Notes: a model not told the origin generated them from the letters alone. Positions 32,864 through 41,584 are shown, counted from the first letter of the stretch. The stretch is 64,000 bases of DNA from Sphingomonas koreensis (GCA_006438735.1 RCZF01000004.1:192449-256448), one strand, 5' to 3'. Made by a program: numbers and translations.

Positions 32864-33433
32864 ATGCAGATCTGGGCTGGCCTCGGCAATCCGGGTCCGC
32901 GTTATGCGATGAACCGGCACAATGTCGGCTTCATGGCGATCGACGCGATCGCCGAGCTTCACGGCTTCGACGCGCCGAAGAAGCGCTTTCTCGGCTGGGC
33001 GATCGAGGCGCGGCTGGGCGCCGAAAAGCTGCTGCTGCTCAAGCCCGCCACCTTCATGAACGACAGCGGCCAGGCGATCGGCGAAGCGATGCGCTTCTAC
33101 CGGCTGGAGCCTGGCGACGTCACCGTTTTCCACGACGAACTCGATCTCGACCCGTTCCGCGTCAAGGTGAAGACCGGCGGCGGCACAGCCGGGCATAACG
33201 GCCTGCGATCGACCGAGGCGCATATCGGCGCCGATTTCAGGCGCGTGCGGCTGGGCATCGGCCATCCCGGCCACAAGGAACGCGTGCACAATTACGTGCT
33301 CGGCAATTACGCCAAGGCCGAGATCGATCCGCTCGCCGACATGCTCGGCGCGGTCGCCGCCGAAGCGCCCCGGCTGGCGGCGGGCGACGATGCGCGGTTC
33401 ATGAACGACGTGGCGTTGAGGCAACAGGGCTGA
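32864..33433 (+). CDS. pth: Peptidyl-tRNA hydrolase
   Basis: A 189-residue enzyme that frees tRNA from stalled peptidyl-tRNA. It starts at ATG 32864 (MQIWAGLGNPGPRY). The catalytic His is in MNRHNVGF, with Asn in FMNDSGQAIG and FHDELDLDP, GGGTAGHNGLRS and RVRLGIGHPG following. The length is normal. The stop and the next start overlap by one base (TGATG), so it is cotranslated with the TIGR02466-type gene. Confidence 0.96.
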   Translation: MQIWAGLGNPGPRYAMNRHNVGFMAIDAIAELHGFDAPKKRFLGWAIEARLGAEKLLLLKPATFMNDSGQAIGEAMRFYRLEPGDVTVFHDELDLDPFRVKVKTGGGTAGHNGLRSTEAHIGADFRRVRLGIGHPGHKERVHNYVLGNYAKAEIDPLADMLGAVAAEAPRLAAGDDARFMNDVALRQQG

Positions 33434-34038
33434 TGCCGACCCGCCTGCTCTTTGCCACCCGCTTCTACGAAGCCGCGCTCGACGACGACGCGCTGCTTGC
33501 CGAGCTCGACGACGCCTGCCGCGACGTCGCCGATGAGGATCAGGCCGGGCAAGGCTGGTCCGAGGCGCACGGTTATGCCGGCTACACCAGTTATGCGTCG
33601 CTCAACGATCTGCCGCTACGCGATCCGCGGTTCGGCGATCTCGTCCGCCGTCTCGACAAGCATGTTGCCACTTTCGGCAAGGCGTGCGCCTTCGATCTCG
33701 GCAAGAAGCGATTGAAGCTCGACAGCTTGTGGATCAACATCCTCGAGCCCGGCGGCGCGCATTCCGGCCACATCCATCCGCACAGCGTGGTTTCGGGCAC
33801 GATCTACATCGCGGTGCCGCCGGGATCGGGGCCGCTCAAGCTCGAAGACCCGCGGCTGCCGCTGATGATGGCCGCCCCGCCCCGCCTCCCCGACACTGGC
33901 GACGATCACGCGACCTTCGTCTATGCGACGCCGCAGCCGGGCGCTATCTTCCTGTGGGAAAGCTGGCTGCGCCATGAAGTGCCCGCCAACGCTGCCGACG
34001 AAGAACGGATCAGCATCAGCTTCAATTATCGGTGGTAA
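33433..34038 (+). CDS. TIGR02466-family putative 2OG-Fe(II) oxygenase
   Basis: A 201-residue protein. The cupin-type oxygenase core is visible: LWINILEPGGAHSGHIHPHS with the metal histidines, SGTIYIAVPPGSGPLKLEDPR, a distal His in ESWLRHEVPAN, and the final RISISFNY where Arg should contact 2-oxoglutarate. This family is widespread in alphaproteobacteria and marine phages, but its substrate is not established. Its coupling to pth may be only positional. Confidence 0.82.
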   Translation: MPTRLLFATRFYEAALDDDALLAELDDACRDVADEDQAGQGWSEAHGYAGYTSYASLNDLPLRDPRFGDLVRRLDKHVATFGKACAFDLGKKRLKLDSLWINILEPGGAHSGHIHPHSVVSGTIYIAVPPGSGPLKLEDPRLPLMMAAPPRLPDTGDDHATFVYATPQPGAIFLWESWLRHEVPANAADEERISISFNYRW

Positions 34039-34075
34039 GCATTAACCACGATAACATTTGTCTTCGAGGAATTTG

Positions 34076-34100
34076 GGAACATCGATCAGCTTTCGGCGTT
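34076..34100 (+). promoter_or_regulatory. EcfG-type general stress promoter
   Basis: GGAAC at 34076-34080, then 16 bases, then CGTT at 34097-34100. This exactly matches the alphaproteobacterial general-stress sigma factor consensus, GGAAC-N16/17-CGTT. The next start codon (34185) is 85 bases downstream and oriented correctly. Confidence 0.72.
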
Positions 34101-34184
34101 TGATCAGGTTACCGTCGTTGACGCGTTTTCCAGGCTCCCGACGGGGCGAGTAGCTGTCACGCTCCCGCCTGTCGGAGAAGGCAA

Positions 34185-34463
34185 ATGCCGCACTTCCACT
34201 TGCATCTTATCGAGCGATCGGGCGTCTATCACGACAGTGAGGGATGCGAACTGGCCGATGACGACGCCGCCGTGCTCAGCGCCATCCGGCAGGTGCGTGC
34301 GCTCGTTTCGCACGAATTGCGCGAAACCGGCGGGATCGCGCTGGACCGAGCGATCGACATCGTCGCTTCGGATGGCCGTCGGGTGCGACGGCTGGCGTTT
34401 CCCGACGCGGTTTTCATCACTCCTGAGCGAAAAACGGATCCGGCGCTAACATATGTTAGCTAA
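34185..34463 (+). CDS. DUF6894-like small protein
   Basis: A 92-residue protein beginning MPHFHLHLIERSGVYHDSEGCELADDDAAVLSAI (quoted in part). The pattern of an aromatic/His-rich strand, then D-x-E-G-x-E-L and an Ala-rich helix is typical of a small family common in rhizobia and sphingomonads, often with many copies per genome. No biochemical function is known. GGAGAAGG precedes the ATG. An EcfG-type promoter at 34076-34100 suggests control by the general stress response. Confidence 0.75.
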   Translation: MPHFHLHLIERSGVYHDSEGCELADDDAAVLSAIRQVRALVSHELRETGGIALDRAIDIVASDGRRVRRLAFPDAVFITPERKTDPALTYVS

Positions 34464-34585
34464 CGGCAATGATGCGCAAATCAAAGACCGAGCGGATGCC
34501 GTCGATTAAGGTCATCACGCTACCGGAATTGTCCGGCTCCTCTTAAGCAGGAGCCAGCCGCCTCTTCCGCTATGGAAGGAAGAGC

Positions 34586-35347
34586 ATGGCTGACAAACCA
34601 ACGGCGCAATGGCTCGGCGAGCGTCTCGCCGATCGTCGCGACCTCACCGCTGCGGCGCGCGATGCGATCGCCGCACTGCCGTTTTCGGTTCGCAGCTTTG
34701 AGCCTGGGCAATATTTGCTGCGCGAGGGAGATCGACCTCGCGTCTGCTCATTCCTGATCGACGGCGTGCTCTATCGTCACAAGATTGTCGGCAATGGCGG
34801 GCGGCAGATCGTCTCTATTCATATCGCGCGCGACTTTGTCGATGGTCAGAATATCCTGCTGACCGAGGCCGATCACAACATCCAAGCGCTGACCGAGGCG
34901 ACCATCCTCGCGGTCGATTCCGAGGCGCTGCTGGCGGTCGCGCTGGAGCATCCGCCGATTGCCAAGGCGTTGTGGCACGAATCGCTCGTCGAGGCGTCGA
35001 TCGTGCGCGAATGGGTCGCCAATATCGGCCGGCGCGACGCGCGCGCCCGCACCGCGCATATGCTGTGCGAGCTTGCCGTGCGGCGCGAGGCGGCCGGGCT
35101 TGGCTCGCGTGAAAGCTATGAGCTGCCGATGACGCAGGAGCAGCTCGGCGACGCGCTGGGGCTGACATCGGTACACGTCAATCGCACGCTAAAGGCGTTG
35201 CAGGCGGAAGGCGCGATCCGCCGCAACAAGCGGTCGGTCGGCATCGCCGATTGGCGCACGCTTCAGCAGATCGGCGACTTTACCTCCAATTATCTGCATC
35301 TGCGCGAAAGCGGGATCGACTTCGCCCACGTCCTGCTGAACAGCTGA
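34586..35347 (+). CDS. Crp/Fnr-family transcriptional regulator, first copy
   Basis: A 253-residue regulator. The cyclic-nucleotide-binding-like beta-roll (about 30-150) contains SFEPGQYLLREGDRPR and GRQIVSIHIARDFVDGQN. The winged HTH (about 180-235) has PMTQEQLGDALGLTSVHVNRTLK as recognition region (quoted over its key part). The N-terminal Cys cluster of true Fnr is missing, so it should not bind an oxygen-labile iron-sulfur cluster. AAGGAAG precedes the ATG. A hairpin, GGCTCCT-(7 bases)-AGGAGCC at 34535-34555, lies just upstream. The next gene is a close paralogue. Confidence 0.9.
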   Translation: MADKPTAQWLGERLADRRDLTAAARDAIAALPFSVRSFEPGQYLLREGDRPRVCSFLIDGVLYRHKIVGNGGRQIVSIHIARDFVDGQNILLTEADHNIQALTEATILAVDSEALLAVALEHPPIAKALWHESLVEASIVREWVANIGRRDARARTAHMLCELAVRREAAGLGSRESYELPMTQEQLGDALGLTSVHVNRTLKALQAEGAIRRNKRSVGIADWRTLQQIGDFTSNYLHLRESGIDFAHVLLNS

Positions 35348-35471
35348 GGCGGATGCGAGATTTCCTCCGCCGGGCGCGGCATGCTAAGGATGATCGCGGC
35401 AGTTTCGGGGGGGTGGAGCATGGCGTTTTTACAGAGGATCGCGTCGTTGCAAAACGAGAGGAATCGTCTGG

Positions 35472-36254
35472 GTGCTTGATCCCGGCGACAGCCCGATGGG
35501 TGTCATCGCGCGTCGTCTCGATGCACGAATCGCGCTGGAGGACGAAGCGGTGCGCGCGATCGTCGCGTTGCCGCACACCATCCGCCGGCTGCGGCCCAAC
35601 GAATATTTCCTGCGCGAAGGCGAACAGCCGACCAATTCGACGATCGTCGTCGATGGCTATATCTATCGCCACAAGCTGGTCCAGGACGGCGGCCGCCAGA
35701 TCGTCGCGGTGCATATTCCCGGCGATTTCGTCGATCTGCAGAACATCCTGCTCGACGAATCCGATCACAATATCCAGGCGCTGACAACGGCGACGGTCGC
35801 CGAATTTCCCCATGCCGAAATGCTCGCCCTGGCGTTTCGCCATCCCAATATCGGCAAGGCGCTGTGGCGCGAGTCGCTCGTCGAGGCATCGCTGTTCCGC
35901 GAATGGATTGCCAATATCGGCCGGCGCGATGCCCGAGCGCGGGTGGCGCATCTGCTGTGCGAGATGGCGGTGCGGCGCGAGGCCGCGGGGCTGGGGTCGC
36001 GCGCGCATTTCGAATTGCCGATGACGCAGGAGCAACTGGGCGACGCGCTCGCGCTCACCGCGGTCCACGTCAACCGCACGCTACGCGTGCTCGAAGCCGA
36101 CGGGCTGATCGAACGATCGAAGCGCGCCGTGACGGTGGCCGATTGGTCGCGGCTGCGCGCGGTCGCCGATTTCAACGAGAATTATCTCCACGTCCGCGAG
36201 ATGGCGGAGCCGGAGGAGCTGCGTGACATGGCGCGCGCCGCGGCGCGGCGCTGA
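35472..36254 (+). CDS. Crp/Fnr-family transcriptional regulator, second copy
   Basis: A 260-residue paralogue of the preceding regulator starting at GTG 35472 (ATG 35496 would shorten it by eight residues). The beta-roll has RLRPNEYFLREGEQPTN and GRQIVAVHIPGDFVDLQNIL, and the HTH has MTQEQLGDALALTAVHVNRT. Between the copies the stretch from the dimer helix to the HTH is close to three-quarters identical (shared NIGRRDARAR and VRREAAGLGSR). It lacks Fnr cysteines. The 124 bases between the two genes hold no gene I can see. Confidence 0.9.
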   Translation: MLDPGDSPMGVIARRLDARIALEDEAVRAIVALPHTIRRLRPNEYFLREGEQPTNSTIVVDGYIYRHKLVQDGGRQIVAVHIPGDFVDLQNILLDESDHNIQALTTATVAEFPHAEMLALAFRHPNIGKALWRESLVEASLFREWIANIGRRDARARVAHLLCEMAVRREAAGLGSRAHFELPMTQEQLGDALALTAVHVNRTLRVLEADGLIERSKRAVTVADWSRLRAVADFNENYLHVREMAEPEELRDMARAAARR

Positions 36255-36354
36255 GGGCCGCGGTCTGGCGGCTGGCGTCGCGCCGCGGTTGGCTGTATCG
36301 AGCGGCGGTCTCGCCGGCTTACCGGCGCTCCATCTCGCAAGGTAGCATTTCTTC

Positions 36355-37455
36355 ATGGGCTTTCGCTGTGGCATCGTCGGCCTGCCGAACGTCGGCAAAT
36401 CGACGCTTTTCAACGCGCTGACGCAAACCGCCGCGGCGCAGGCGGCGAACTATCCGTTCTGCACGATCGAACCCAATGTCGGCAATGTCGCGGTGCCCGA
36501 TCCGCGGCTCGATGCGCTCGCCGGGATCGCGCATTCGGCGAAGATCATCGAAACGCAATTGGGCTTCGTCGACATCGCCGGGCTGGTGCGCGGCGCCAGC
36601 AAGGGCGAAGGATTGGGCAATCAGTTCCTCGGCAACATCCGCGAGGTCGACGCGATCGTCCATGTGCTGCGCTGCTTCGAGGATGGCGACGTGACGCATG
36701 TCGAGGGCAAGGTCGATCCGATCGCCGACGCCGAGACGGTCGAGACCGAGCTGATGCTCGCCGATCTCGAAAGCCTCGAAAAGCGCGTGCCCAATTTCGC
36801 CAAGAAGGCCGCGCAGGGCGACAAGGAAGCCAAGATCGCCGCCAGCGTGCTCGGCCAGGCGCTCGACCTGCTGCGCGAGGGCAAGCCGGCGCGGTTGACC
36901 GAGCCGAAGGACGAGGAAGAGGCCCGCGTGTTCGCGCAGGCGCAATTGCTCACCGCAAAGCCCGTGCTCTACGTCTGCAATGTCGATGAGGGCGACGCCG
37001 CGAACGGCAATGCGCTGTCGGCGCGGGTGTTCGCCAAGGCGGCGGCCGAGGGTGCCGAAGCGGTGGTCGTCTCGGCCGCGATCGAGGCGGAGATCGCGAC
37101 GATGGCGCCGGCCGATCGCTCGGAATTCCTCGCCGACCTGGGCCTCGACGAAACCGGCCTCGCGCGCGTGATCCGCGCCGGCTACAAATTGCTCCATCTG
37201 CTGACGTTCTTCACCGTCGGCCCCAAGGAAGCGCGCGCCTGGACGGTCGAGGCGGGCGCCAAGGCCCCGCAGGCGGCGGGCGCGATCCACACCGATTTCG
37301 AACGCGGCTTCATCCGCGCCGAAACGATCGCCTATGACGATTATATCGCGCTGGGCGGCGAAAGCGGCGCGCGCGACGCCGGCAAGCTGCGCCAGGAAGG
37401 CAAGGAGTATGTCGTCCATGACGGCGACGTGATGCTGTTCCGCTTCAACGTGTGA
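36355..37455 (+). CDS. ychF: Ribosome-associated OBG-family ATPase YchF
   Basis: A 366-residue P-loop protein that binds ATP rather than GTP. G1 is GLPNVGKSTLFNAL at about residues 8-21, G3 is DIAGLVRGASKGEGLGNQFL, and the G4 position reads YVCNVDE in place of NKxD, which explains its ATP preference. A coiled-coil follows G3, and a TGS domain closes the protein (about 280-363, FFTVGPKEARAW to VHDGDVMLFRFNV). It is a conserved, redox-responsive, ribosome-associated factor. Confidence 0.96.
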   Translation: MGFRCGIVGLPNVGKSTLFNALTQTAAAQAANYPFCTIEPNVGNVAVPDPRLDALAGIAHSAKIIETQLGFVDIAGLVRGASKGEGLGNQFLGNIREVDAIVHVLRCFEDGDVTHVEGKVDPIADAETVETELMLADLESLEKRVPNFAKKAAQGDKEAKIAASVLGQALDLLREGKPARLTEPKDEEEARVFAQAQLLTAKPVLYVCNVDEGDAANGNALSARVFAKAAAEGAEAVVVSAAIEAEIATMAPADRSEFLADLGLDETGLARVIRAGYKLLHLLTFFTVGPKEARAWTVEAGAKAPQAAGAIHTDFERGFIRAETIAYDDYIALGGESGARDAGKLRQEGKEYVVHDGDVMLFRFNV

Positions 37456-37495
37456 CGATTGCCGCAGGGCGGTGCGCGGCCTAGGATTCGCGGCG

Positions 37496-37798
37496 ATGAT
37501 CGTTCGCTTGCTCCTTGGCCTGCTGCTCGCCTGTCTCGCCTTGCCGGCGACGGCGGCGATGCCGTGCCATGACGGCGGCGCAGCGATGGCCATGCCGATG
37601 CCGGCGGCGTCGCACCACGGCGACAAGGCGGCCGCGCCGCATCTGTGCGTCGGCTGTGTGCCGCCGTCGAGCTGGCGCGGCGCGGTGGTGAGCGCGCCGC
37701 TGGCCCCGGCGGCGTTGCCGCCCGCGCACACGCTCGGGCGGTTCACGGTCGGCCGCTCGGCCCCGCCGGCGACGCCGCCGCCGCGCTTCGAGGCGTGA
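37496..37798 (+). CDS. Small secreted Met/His/Cys protein, probably copper-related
   Basis: A 100-residue protein with a signal peptide (LLLGLLLACLALPATAA). The mature part has AMPCHDGGAAMAMPMP, SHHGDKAA and HLCVGCVPP, so it has clustered Met, His and a CxxC. These are typical soft-metal ligands, and the following gene also has Met-rich repeats. I infer periplasmic copper binding; no named family is certain. Start at ATG 37496; an upstream GTG would add eight residues. Confidence 0.6.
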   Translation: MIVRLLLGLLLACLALPATAAMPCHDGGAAMAMPMPAASHHGDKAAAPHLCVGCVPPSSWRGAVVSAPLAPAALPPAHTLGRFTVGRSAPPATPPPRFEA

Positions 37799-37849
37799 TC
37801 GCCGGGGCCGCCGCGCCTCGCTGACACCCGCTTTTCCAAGGATAACACC

Positions 37850-39190
37850 ATGACACGAGCGATCCGGCTCGCCGCAACCTGTGCGGCGGCCCTGCTGCCG
37901 CTATCGGCGGCGGCGCAGTCGATGCCCGGCATGACGATGCCCGCACCGACGCCTTCCCCTGCCCCCTCGGCGACATCAATGCCGGGGATGACGATGCCTG
38001 CCCCAGCGCCGAAACCCGCGTCGTCGCTGCCGATGGAGGGTATGACGATGACGAGCGATGCCTTCGCCACCGGATCGGGCACTACGCGCCTGCCCGCCAA
38101 CGAAGGCATGATGAGCGGGCTGCACGTCGATACCGGCGGCTGGATGCTGATGGCGCACGGCTATCTCTGGGGCGCTTACACCGACCAGAGCGGGCCGCGC
38201 GGCGACAGCGATGCGTTCGTCGAATCGATGGCGATGCTCGGCGGCGACCGCGATCTCGGCGATGGCCTCCATCTGTCGCTGCGATCGATGCTCAGTCTCG
38301 AGCCGCTGATGGGCGCGCGAGGCTATCCCAATCTGTTCGCGACCGGCGAGACCGCGAACGGCGCGCCGCTGGTCGATCGCCAGCATCCGCACGATCTGTT
38401 CATGGAGCTGTCGGCCCGGCTCGATGTGGACGTCGGCGCGGATGCGAGCCTGTTCCTTTATGGCGGTCCGGTCGGCGAGCCCGCGCTGGGGCCGTCGGCG
38501 TTCATGCACCGCGGTTCGGCGGCGTACGAGCCGCTCGCGCCGATCAGCCACCATTGGTTCGACAGCACGCACATCACCTATGGCGTCGTCACCGCGGGCT
38601 GGTCCGAGCCCAAATGGCAGCTCGAAGCCTCGGCCTTCCGCGGCCGCGAGCCCGACGAATATCGCTGGAACATCGAGACCCCCAAGCTCGATTCGTGGAG
38701 CGTGCGCGCGACGTGGACGCCGTCGCCCGCCTGGGCGATCGAACTCAGCCACGGCTTCCTCAAGAGCCCCGAAGCGCAACACCCGGAGGCTGACGAATCG
38801 CGCACGATCGGCAGCGTGCAATTCGCGAATGGCGCGCTGACGACGACGCTCGCCGCGTCGATCAAGCATCCGCTGCCCGGCCGTGCGCTGAGCGCGTTCC
38901 TTGCCGAGGCGAATTGGGACGTGACGACGCATCACACGATGTTCGGCCGGATCGAGAATGTCGCCAATGACGAGCTGTTTCCGAACCCCGCCGATCCGCT
39001 GCATGATCGCCGCTTCCGCGTGACGCGATTCGAGGCCGGCTATGCCTATCGCCTGCCGCTCGCCGGGCCGATCGGGCTCGCGCTGGGCGGGGCGATCGAC
39101 GCTTACTCCAAGCCCGCGGGGCTCGATGCGGCTTATGGTCGCGCGCCGATCGGCTACACCCTGTTCGCCAAGCTGTCGCTCGGGCATTAG
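37850..39190 (+). CDS. Outer-membrane-like protein with Met-rich N-terminal repeats, probably copper-related
   Basis: A 446-residue exported protein. After the signal peptide, the repeats MPGMTMPAP (twice) and MEGMTM make a methionine-rich copper-ligand segment (about 24-70). The remainder is rich in alternating aromatic/Gly patterns (GWMLMAHGYLWGAY, HLSLRSMLSLEP, RVTRFEAGYAYRLPL) and ends with F-x-KLSLGH, suggesting a beta-barrel. A DRQHPHDLFMEL motif is characteristic of proteins seen near copper-resistance genes. AAGGA precedes the ATG. Function is inferred from the Met repeats and its partner. Confidence 0.65.
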   Translation: MTRAIRLAATCAAALLPLSAAAQSMPGMTMPAPTPSPAPSATSMPGMTMPAPAPKPASSLPMEGMTMTSDAFATGSGTTRLPANEGMMSGLHVDTGGWMLMAHGYLWGAYTDQSGPRGDSDAFVESMAMLGGDRDLGDGLHLSLRSMLSLEPLMGARGYPNLFATGETANGAPLVDRQHPHDLFMELSARLDVDVGADASLFLYGGPVGEPALGPSAFMHRGSAAYEPLAPISHHWFDSTHITYGVVTAGWSEPKWQLEASAFRGREPDEYRWNIETPKLDSWSVRATWTPSPAWAIELSHGFLKSPEAQHPEADESRTIGSVQFANGALTTTLAASIKHPLPGRALSAFLAEANWDVTTHHTMFGRIENVANDELFPNPADPLHDRRFRVTRFEAGYAYRLPLAGPIGLALGGAIDAYSKPAGLDAAYGRAPIGYTLFAKLSLGH

Positions 39191-39216
39191 GGCGGCCCTA
39201 TAACGAGGAGTCGCAC

Positions 39217-40500
39217 ATGAGTCGTTGGGGTCTGGGTGTCGCTGTACTGGCGGCGATCGGCGTTTCCGGATGTGCGGCGACGCCGCCGCCCGCCCGGCCA
39301 AGCGAAACCATGGCGGCCGAGCAGAAGCCGCCGGTCACGATCCTCGTCTCGATCGACGGGTTTCGCGCCGATTATCTCGATCGCGGCGTGACCCCCGCGC
39401 TGTCGGCGCTGGCTGCGACGGGCGTGTCGGCGGCGATGGAGCCATCGTTCCCGTCGAAGACCTTTCCCAATCACTGGGCGATCGTCACCGGCGATTATCC
39501 CGATCACACCGGCATCACCGCCAACAAGATCGAGGACGCGGCGCGGCCGGGCGAAACCTTCACCATGGCGACCGACGATCCATTCTGGTGGAACGAGGCG
39601 TCGCCGATCTGGGTCGATGCCGAGAAGGCCGGCATCCGCACCGCGACGATGTTCTGGCCCGGCGCCAACGTCGCCTGGGGCGGCCAGCAAGCGGCGGCGT
39701 GGCCGCACGACATTACCGGCGGCACGCGACCCGAGGACTGGCAGCAATTCAACCAGGCGGTGACCGGCGAGCAGCGCGTGAACGCGGTGCTCGATTGGCT
39801 GCGGCGGCCGGCGGCGATCCGGCCGAAGTTCGTGACGCTCTATTTCGATACGGTCGATACCGCGGGGCATGCCTATGGCCCGGACGATGCGCGCACCACC
39901 GCGGCGGTCGCCGATGTCGATGGCAAGATCGCGATGCTGGTCGACGGGCTGAAGGCGCTCGGCCAGCCGGCCAATCTCGTCATCCTCGCCGATCACGGTA
40001 TGGCGCCGATCAGCAGCGACCGAGTCGTCGCGCTCGATACGATCGCACCGCCGGCGGATTACCGGATCGTCGAAAGCGGGCCGTATGCGAGCCTCGAGCC
40101 GACGCCGGGGCACGAGGCCGAGGTCGCACGGCTGATCCCGGGCCAGCACGGCCACGCGACCTGCTGGCGCAAGCAGGACATTCCGGCACGCTTTCATTAC
40201 GGGACGAACCCGCGCATCCCGCCGTATTTCTGCCTCGCCGATATCGGCTGGCAAGTGCTGCCGACCAAGCCGACCAAGGCCGAGAGCGGCGGCAATCACG
40301 GTTATGACAATATGGCGCCGGAGATGCGCGCGTTGTTCGTCGCCAACGGGCCGGCATTCGCGCGGGGGCAGACGATTGCGAGTTTCGTCAATGTCGATGT
40401 CGAGCCGTTGCTGCGCGATCTGATCGGTTTGCCGGCACCGCATGGCATCGACGGCAGCGATGCGCCGTTCAAGGATGTGCTGCGAAGGCCAGGAGCATGA
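39217..40500 (+). CDS. Ectonucleotide pyrophosphatase/phosphodiesterase-type lipoprotein
   Basis: A 427-residue alkaline-phosphatase-superfamily enzyme. The signal ends in a lipobox (GVSGC near residues 15-19). The two-zinc site is complete: Asp in VSIDGFRADYL, nucleophile Thr in FPSKTFPNH, Asp/His in FDTVDTAGHAYG, Asp-His in LADHGM and His in GGNHGYDN. NPP-type enzymes cut phosphodiester or pyrophosphate bonds in nucleotides or lipids; the substrate here is unknown. GAGGAG precedes the ATG. The stop overlaps the MaoC start by four bases. Confidence 0.92.
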   Translation: MSRWGLGVAVLAAIGVSGCAATPPPARPSETMAAEQKPPVTILVSIDGFRADYLDRGVTPALSALAATGVSAAMEPSFPSKTFPNHWAIVTGDYPDHTGITANKIEDAARPGETFTMATDDPFWWNEASPIWVDAEKAGIRTATMFWPGANVAWGGQQAAAWPHDITGGTRPEDWQQFNQAVTGEQRVNAVLDWLRRPAAIRPKFVTLYFDTVDTAGHAYGPDDARTTAAVADVDGKIAMLVDGLKALGQPANLVILADHGMAPISSDRVVALDTIAPPADYRIVESGPYASLEPTPGHEAEVARLIPGQHGHATCWRKQDIPARFHYGTNPRIPPYFCLADIGWQVLPTKPTKAESGGNHGYDNMAPEMRALFVANGPAFARGQTIASFVNVDVEPLLRDLIGLPAPHGIDGSDAPFKDVLRRPGA

Positions 40501-40955
40501 GTGACATGCAATATTTCGAGGATATCGAGGTCGGCGCCACCGCCAGCTTCGGCGGCTATGAGGTCACCAGCGACGAAGTGATCGCCTTTGCGCGGGCCTA
40601 TGATCCGCAGCCGTTCCATCTGTCAGACGAAGCGGCGGCGGCGACTCATTTCGGGCGGCTCTCCGCAAGCGGTTGGCACACCTGCGCGATGACCATGTCG
40701 ATGGTGGTGGCCAACCTTCAAGAGCACAAGCAGGCCGGGCTTGGCTCTCCCGGGATCGACGAGTTGCGCTGGCTCAAGCCGGTCTATCCAGGTGACACTT
40801 TGCGCTGCGAAACCGAGATTATCGACAAGCGTCCGTCGCGTAGCCGCCCTGAAATGGGCAGTTACCGCAGCCGAATGACCGTCCTCAATCAGCATGACGA
40901 ACTGGTAATGACATTCCTGTCGACCGGGCTGATCGCGACGCGCCCGCGCGGTTAA
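40497..40955 (+). CDS. MaoC-like hotdog dehydratase
   Basis: A 152-residue hotdog-fold protein. The R-specific hydratase motif appears as FARAYDPQPFHLSDEAA...HFGRLSASGWHT, with the catalytic Asp/His pair expected in this stretch. The C-terminal hotdog half has PVYPGDTLRCETEI. Such enzymes hydrate or dehydrate enoyl-CoA thioesters, or related acids in side pathways. It is translationally coupled to the phosphodiesterase gene, although no metabolic link is obvious. Confidence 0.88.
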   Translation: MSDMQYFEDIEVGATASFGGYEVTSDEVIAFARAYDPQPFHLSDEAAAATHFGRLSASGWHTCAMTMSMVVANLQEHKQAGLGSPGIDELRWLKPVYPGDTLRCETEIIDKRPSRSRPEMGSYRSRMTVLNQHDELVMTFLSTGLIATRPRG

Positions 40956-40969
40956 GTCCCGCGCGGGCG
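40941..40969. terminator. Hairpin shared by two convergent genes
   Basis: A perfect 11-bp inverted repeat, CGCCCGCGCGG and CCGCGCGGGCG, with a 7-base loop that contains the MaoC stop codon (TAA). It sits between convergent genes and could end transcription from both sides, although T-tracts are weak. Confidence 0.5.
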
Positions 40970-40983
40970 TTCGCTATACGGGC

Positions 40984-41493
40984 TCAATGGTGGCCGCGAT
41001 GGCCGCCGCCGTTATTGCCGCCGCTGCTATGACCGCCGTTGCTGCCGCCACTGCTGTGGTAGCCGCCGTTGCCGTGATAGCCGCCATTGCCGTGATAGCC
41101 GCCATTGCCGTGATTTCCGCCATTGTTGCCGCCCTGATGGGCGCTCGGGCGGTGGCCATAACGATCCCAGTTGCCGCCGTTTGAGCGCTGCCCCTGATAG
41201 GAGTGGCCGCGGTTCTGCCAATAATGCTGCTGCTGGCCGTTCCAGCGATGACGGTTGTGGTTGCGATCATAAACGTAATAGCCGCTGCCGGGATAATAAT
41301 AATCCCCGTACCAGCCATAGTATGACGGGTCGTAATAGGCGCCGCCGCCGTCATAATAGCCGCCGTTGTAATCGTAATAATCGCCGTAGCCGCCATAAGC
41401 GCCGCCATAGCCATACCCATCGGTGGCGCAGGCGCTGAGGCTGCCGCCGGCGGCGAAGAGCAGGCCGGCAAGAACGATGCGTGATTTCGACAT
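40984..41493 (-). CDS. Gly/Asn/His/Tyr-rich repeat lipoprotein
   Basis: A 169-residue protein with a signal peptide and lipobox (GSLSAC at about residues 17-22). The mature protein is low-complexity: Tyr/Gly/Asp-rich at first (YGGYGDYYDYNGGYYD), then a basic QHYWQNRGHSYQGQRS region, then tandem NHGNGGYHGNGGYH units and a His/Gly-rich tail. The tandem part is encoded by 18-bp DNA repeats. No catalytic domain is present. A GGGAG ribosome site precedes the ATG, and an EcfG-type promoter lies about 90 bases upstream, which suggests a stress-induced envelope protein. Confidence 0.75.
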   Translation of the reverse strand: MSKSRIVLAGLLFAAGGSLSACATDGYGYGGAYGGYGDYYDYNGGYYDGGGAYYDPSYYGWYGDYYYPGSGYYVYDRNHNRHRWNGQQQHYWQNRGHSYQGQRSNGGNWDRYGHRPSAHQGGNNGGNHGNGGYHGNGGYHGNGGYHSSGGSNGGHSSGGNNGGGHRGHH

Positions 41494-41584
41494 GATGCTA
41501 GTCTCCCGGATACGCGGAGGGTTGATGCGGCTCTTATTACACAGGCGTACTGACTATTGCCTGAACCGCATTGACACCATTGAG

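Noticed and set aside
41020-41130. Short tandem DNA repeats that might suggest a CRISPR array
   Set aside because: The units are 18 bp, contiguous without spacers, and in frame within a Gly/Asn/His repeat protein.
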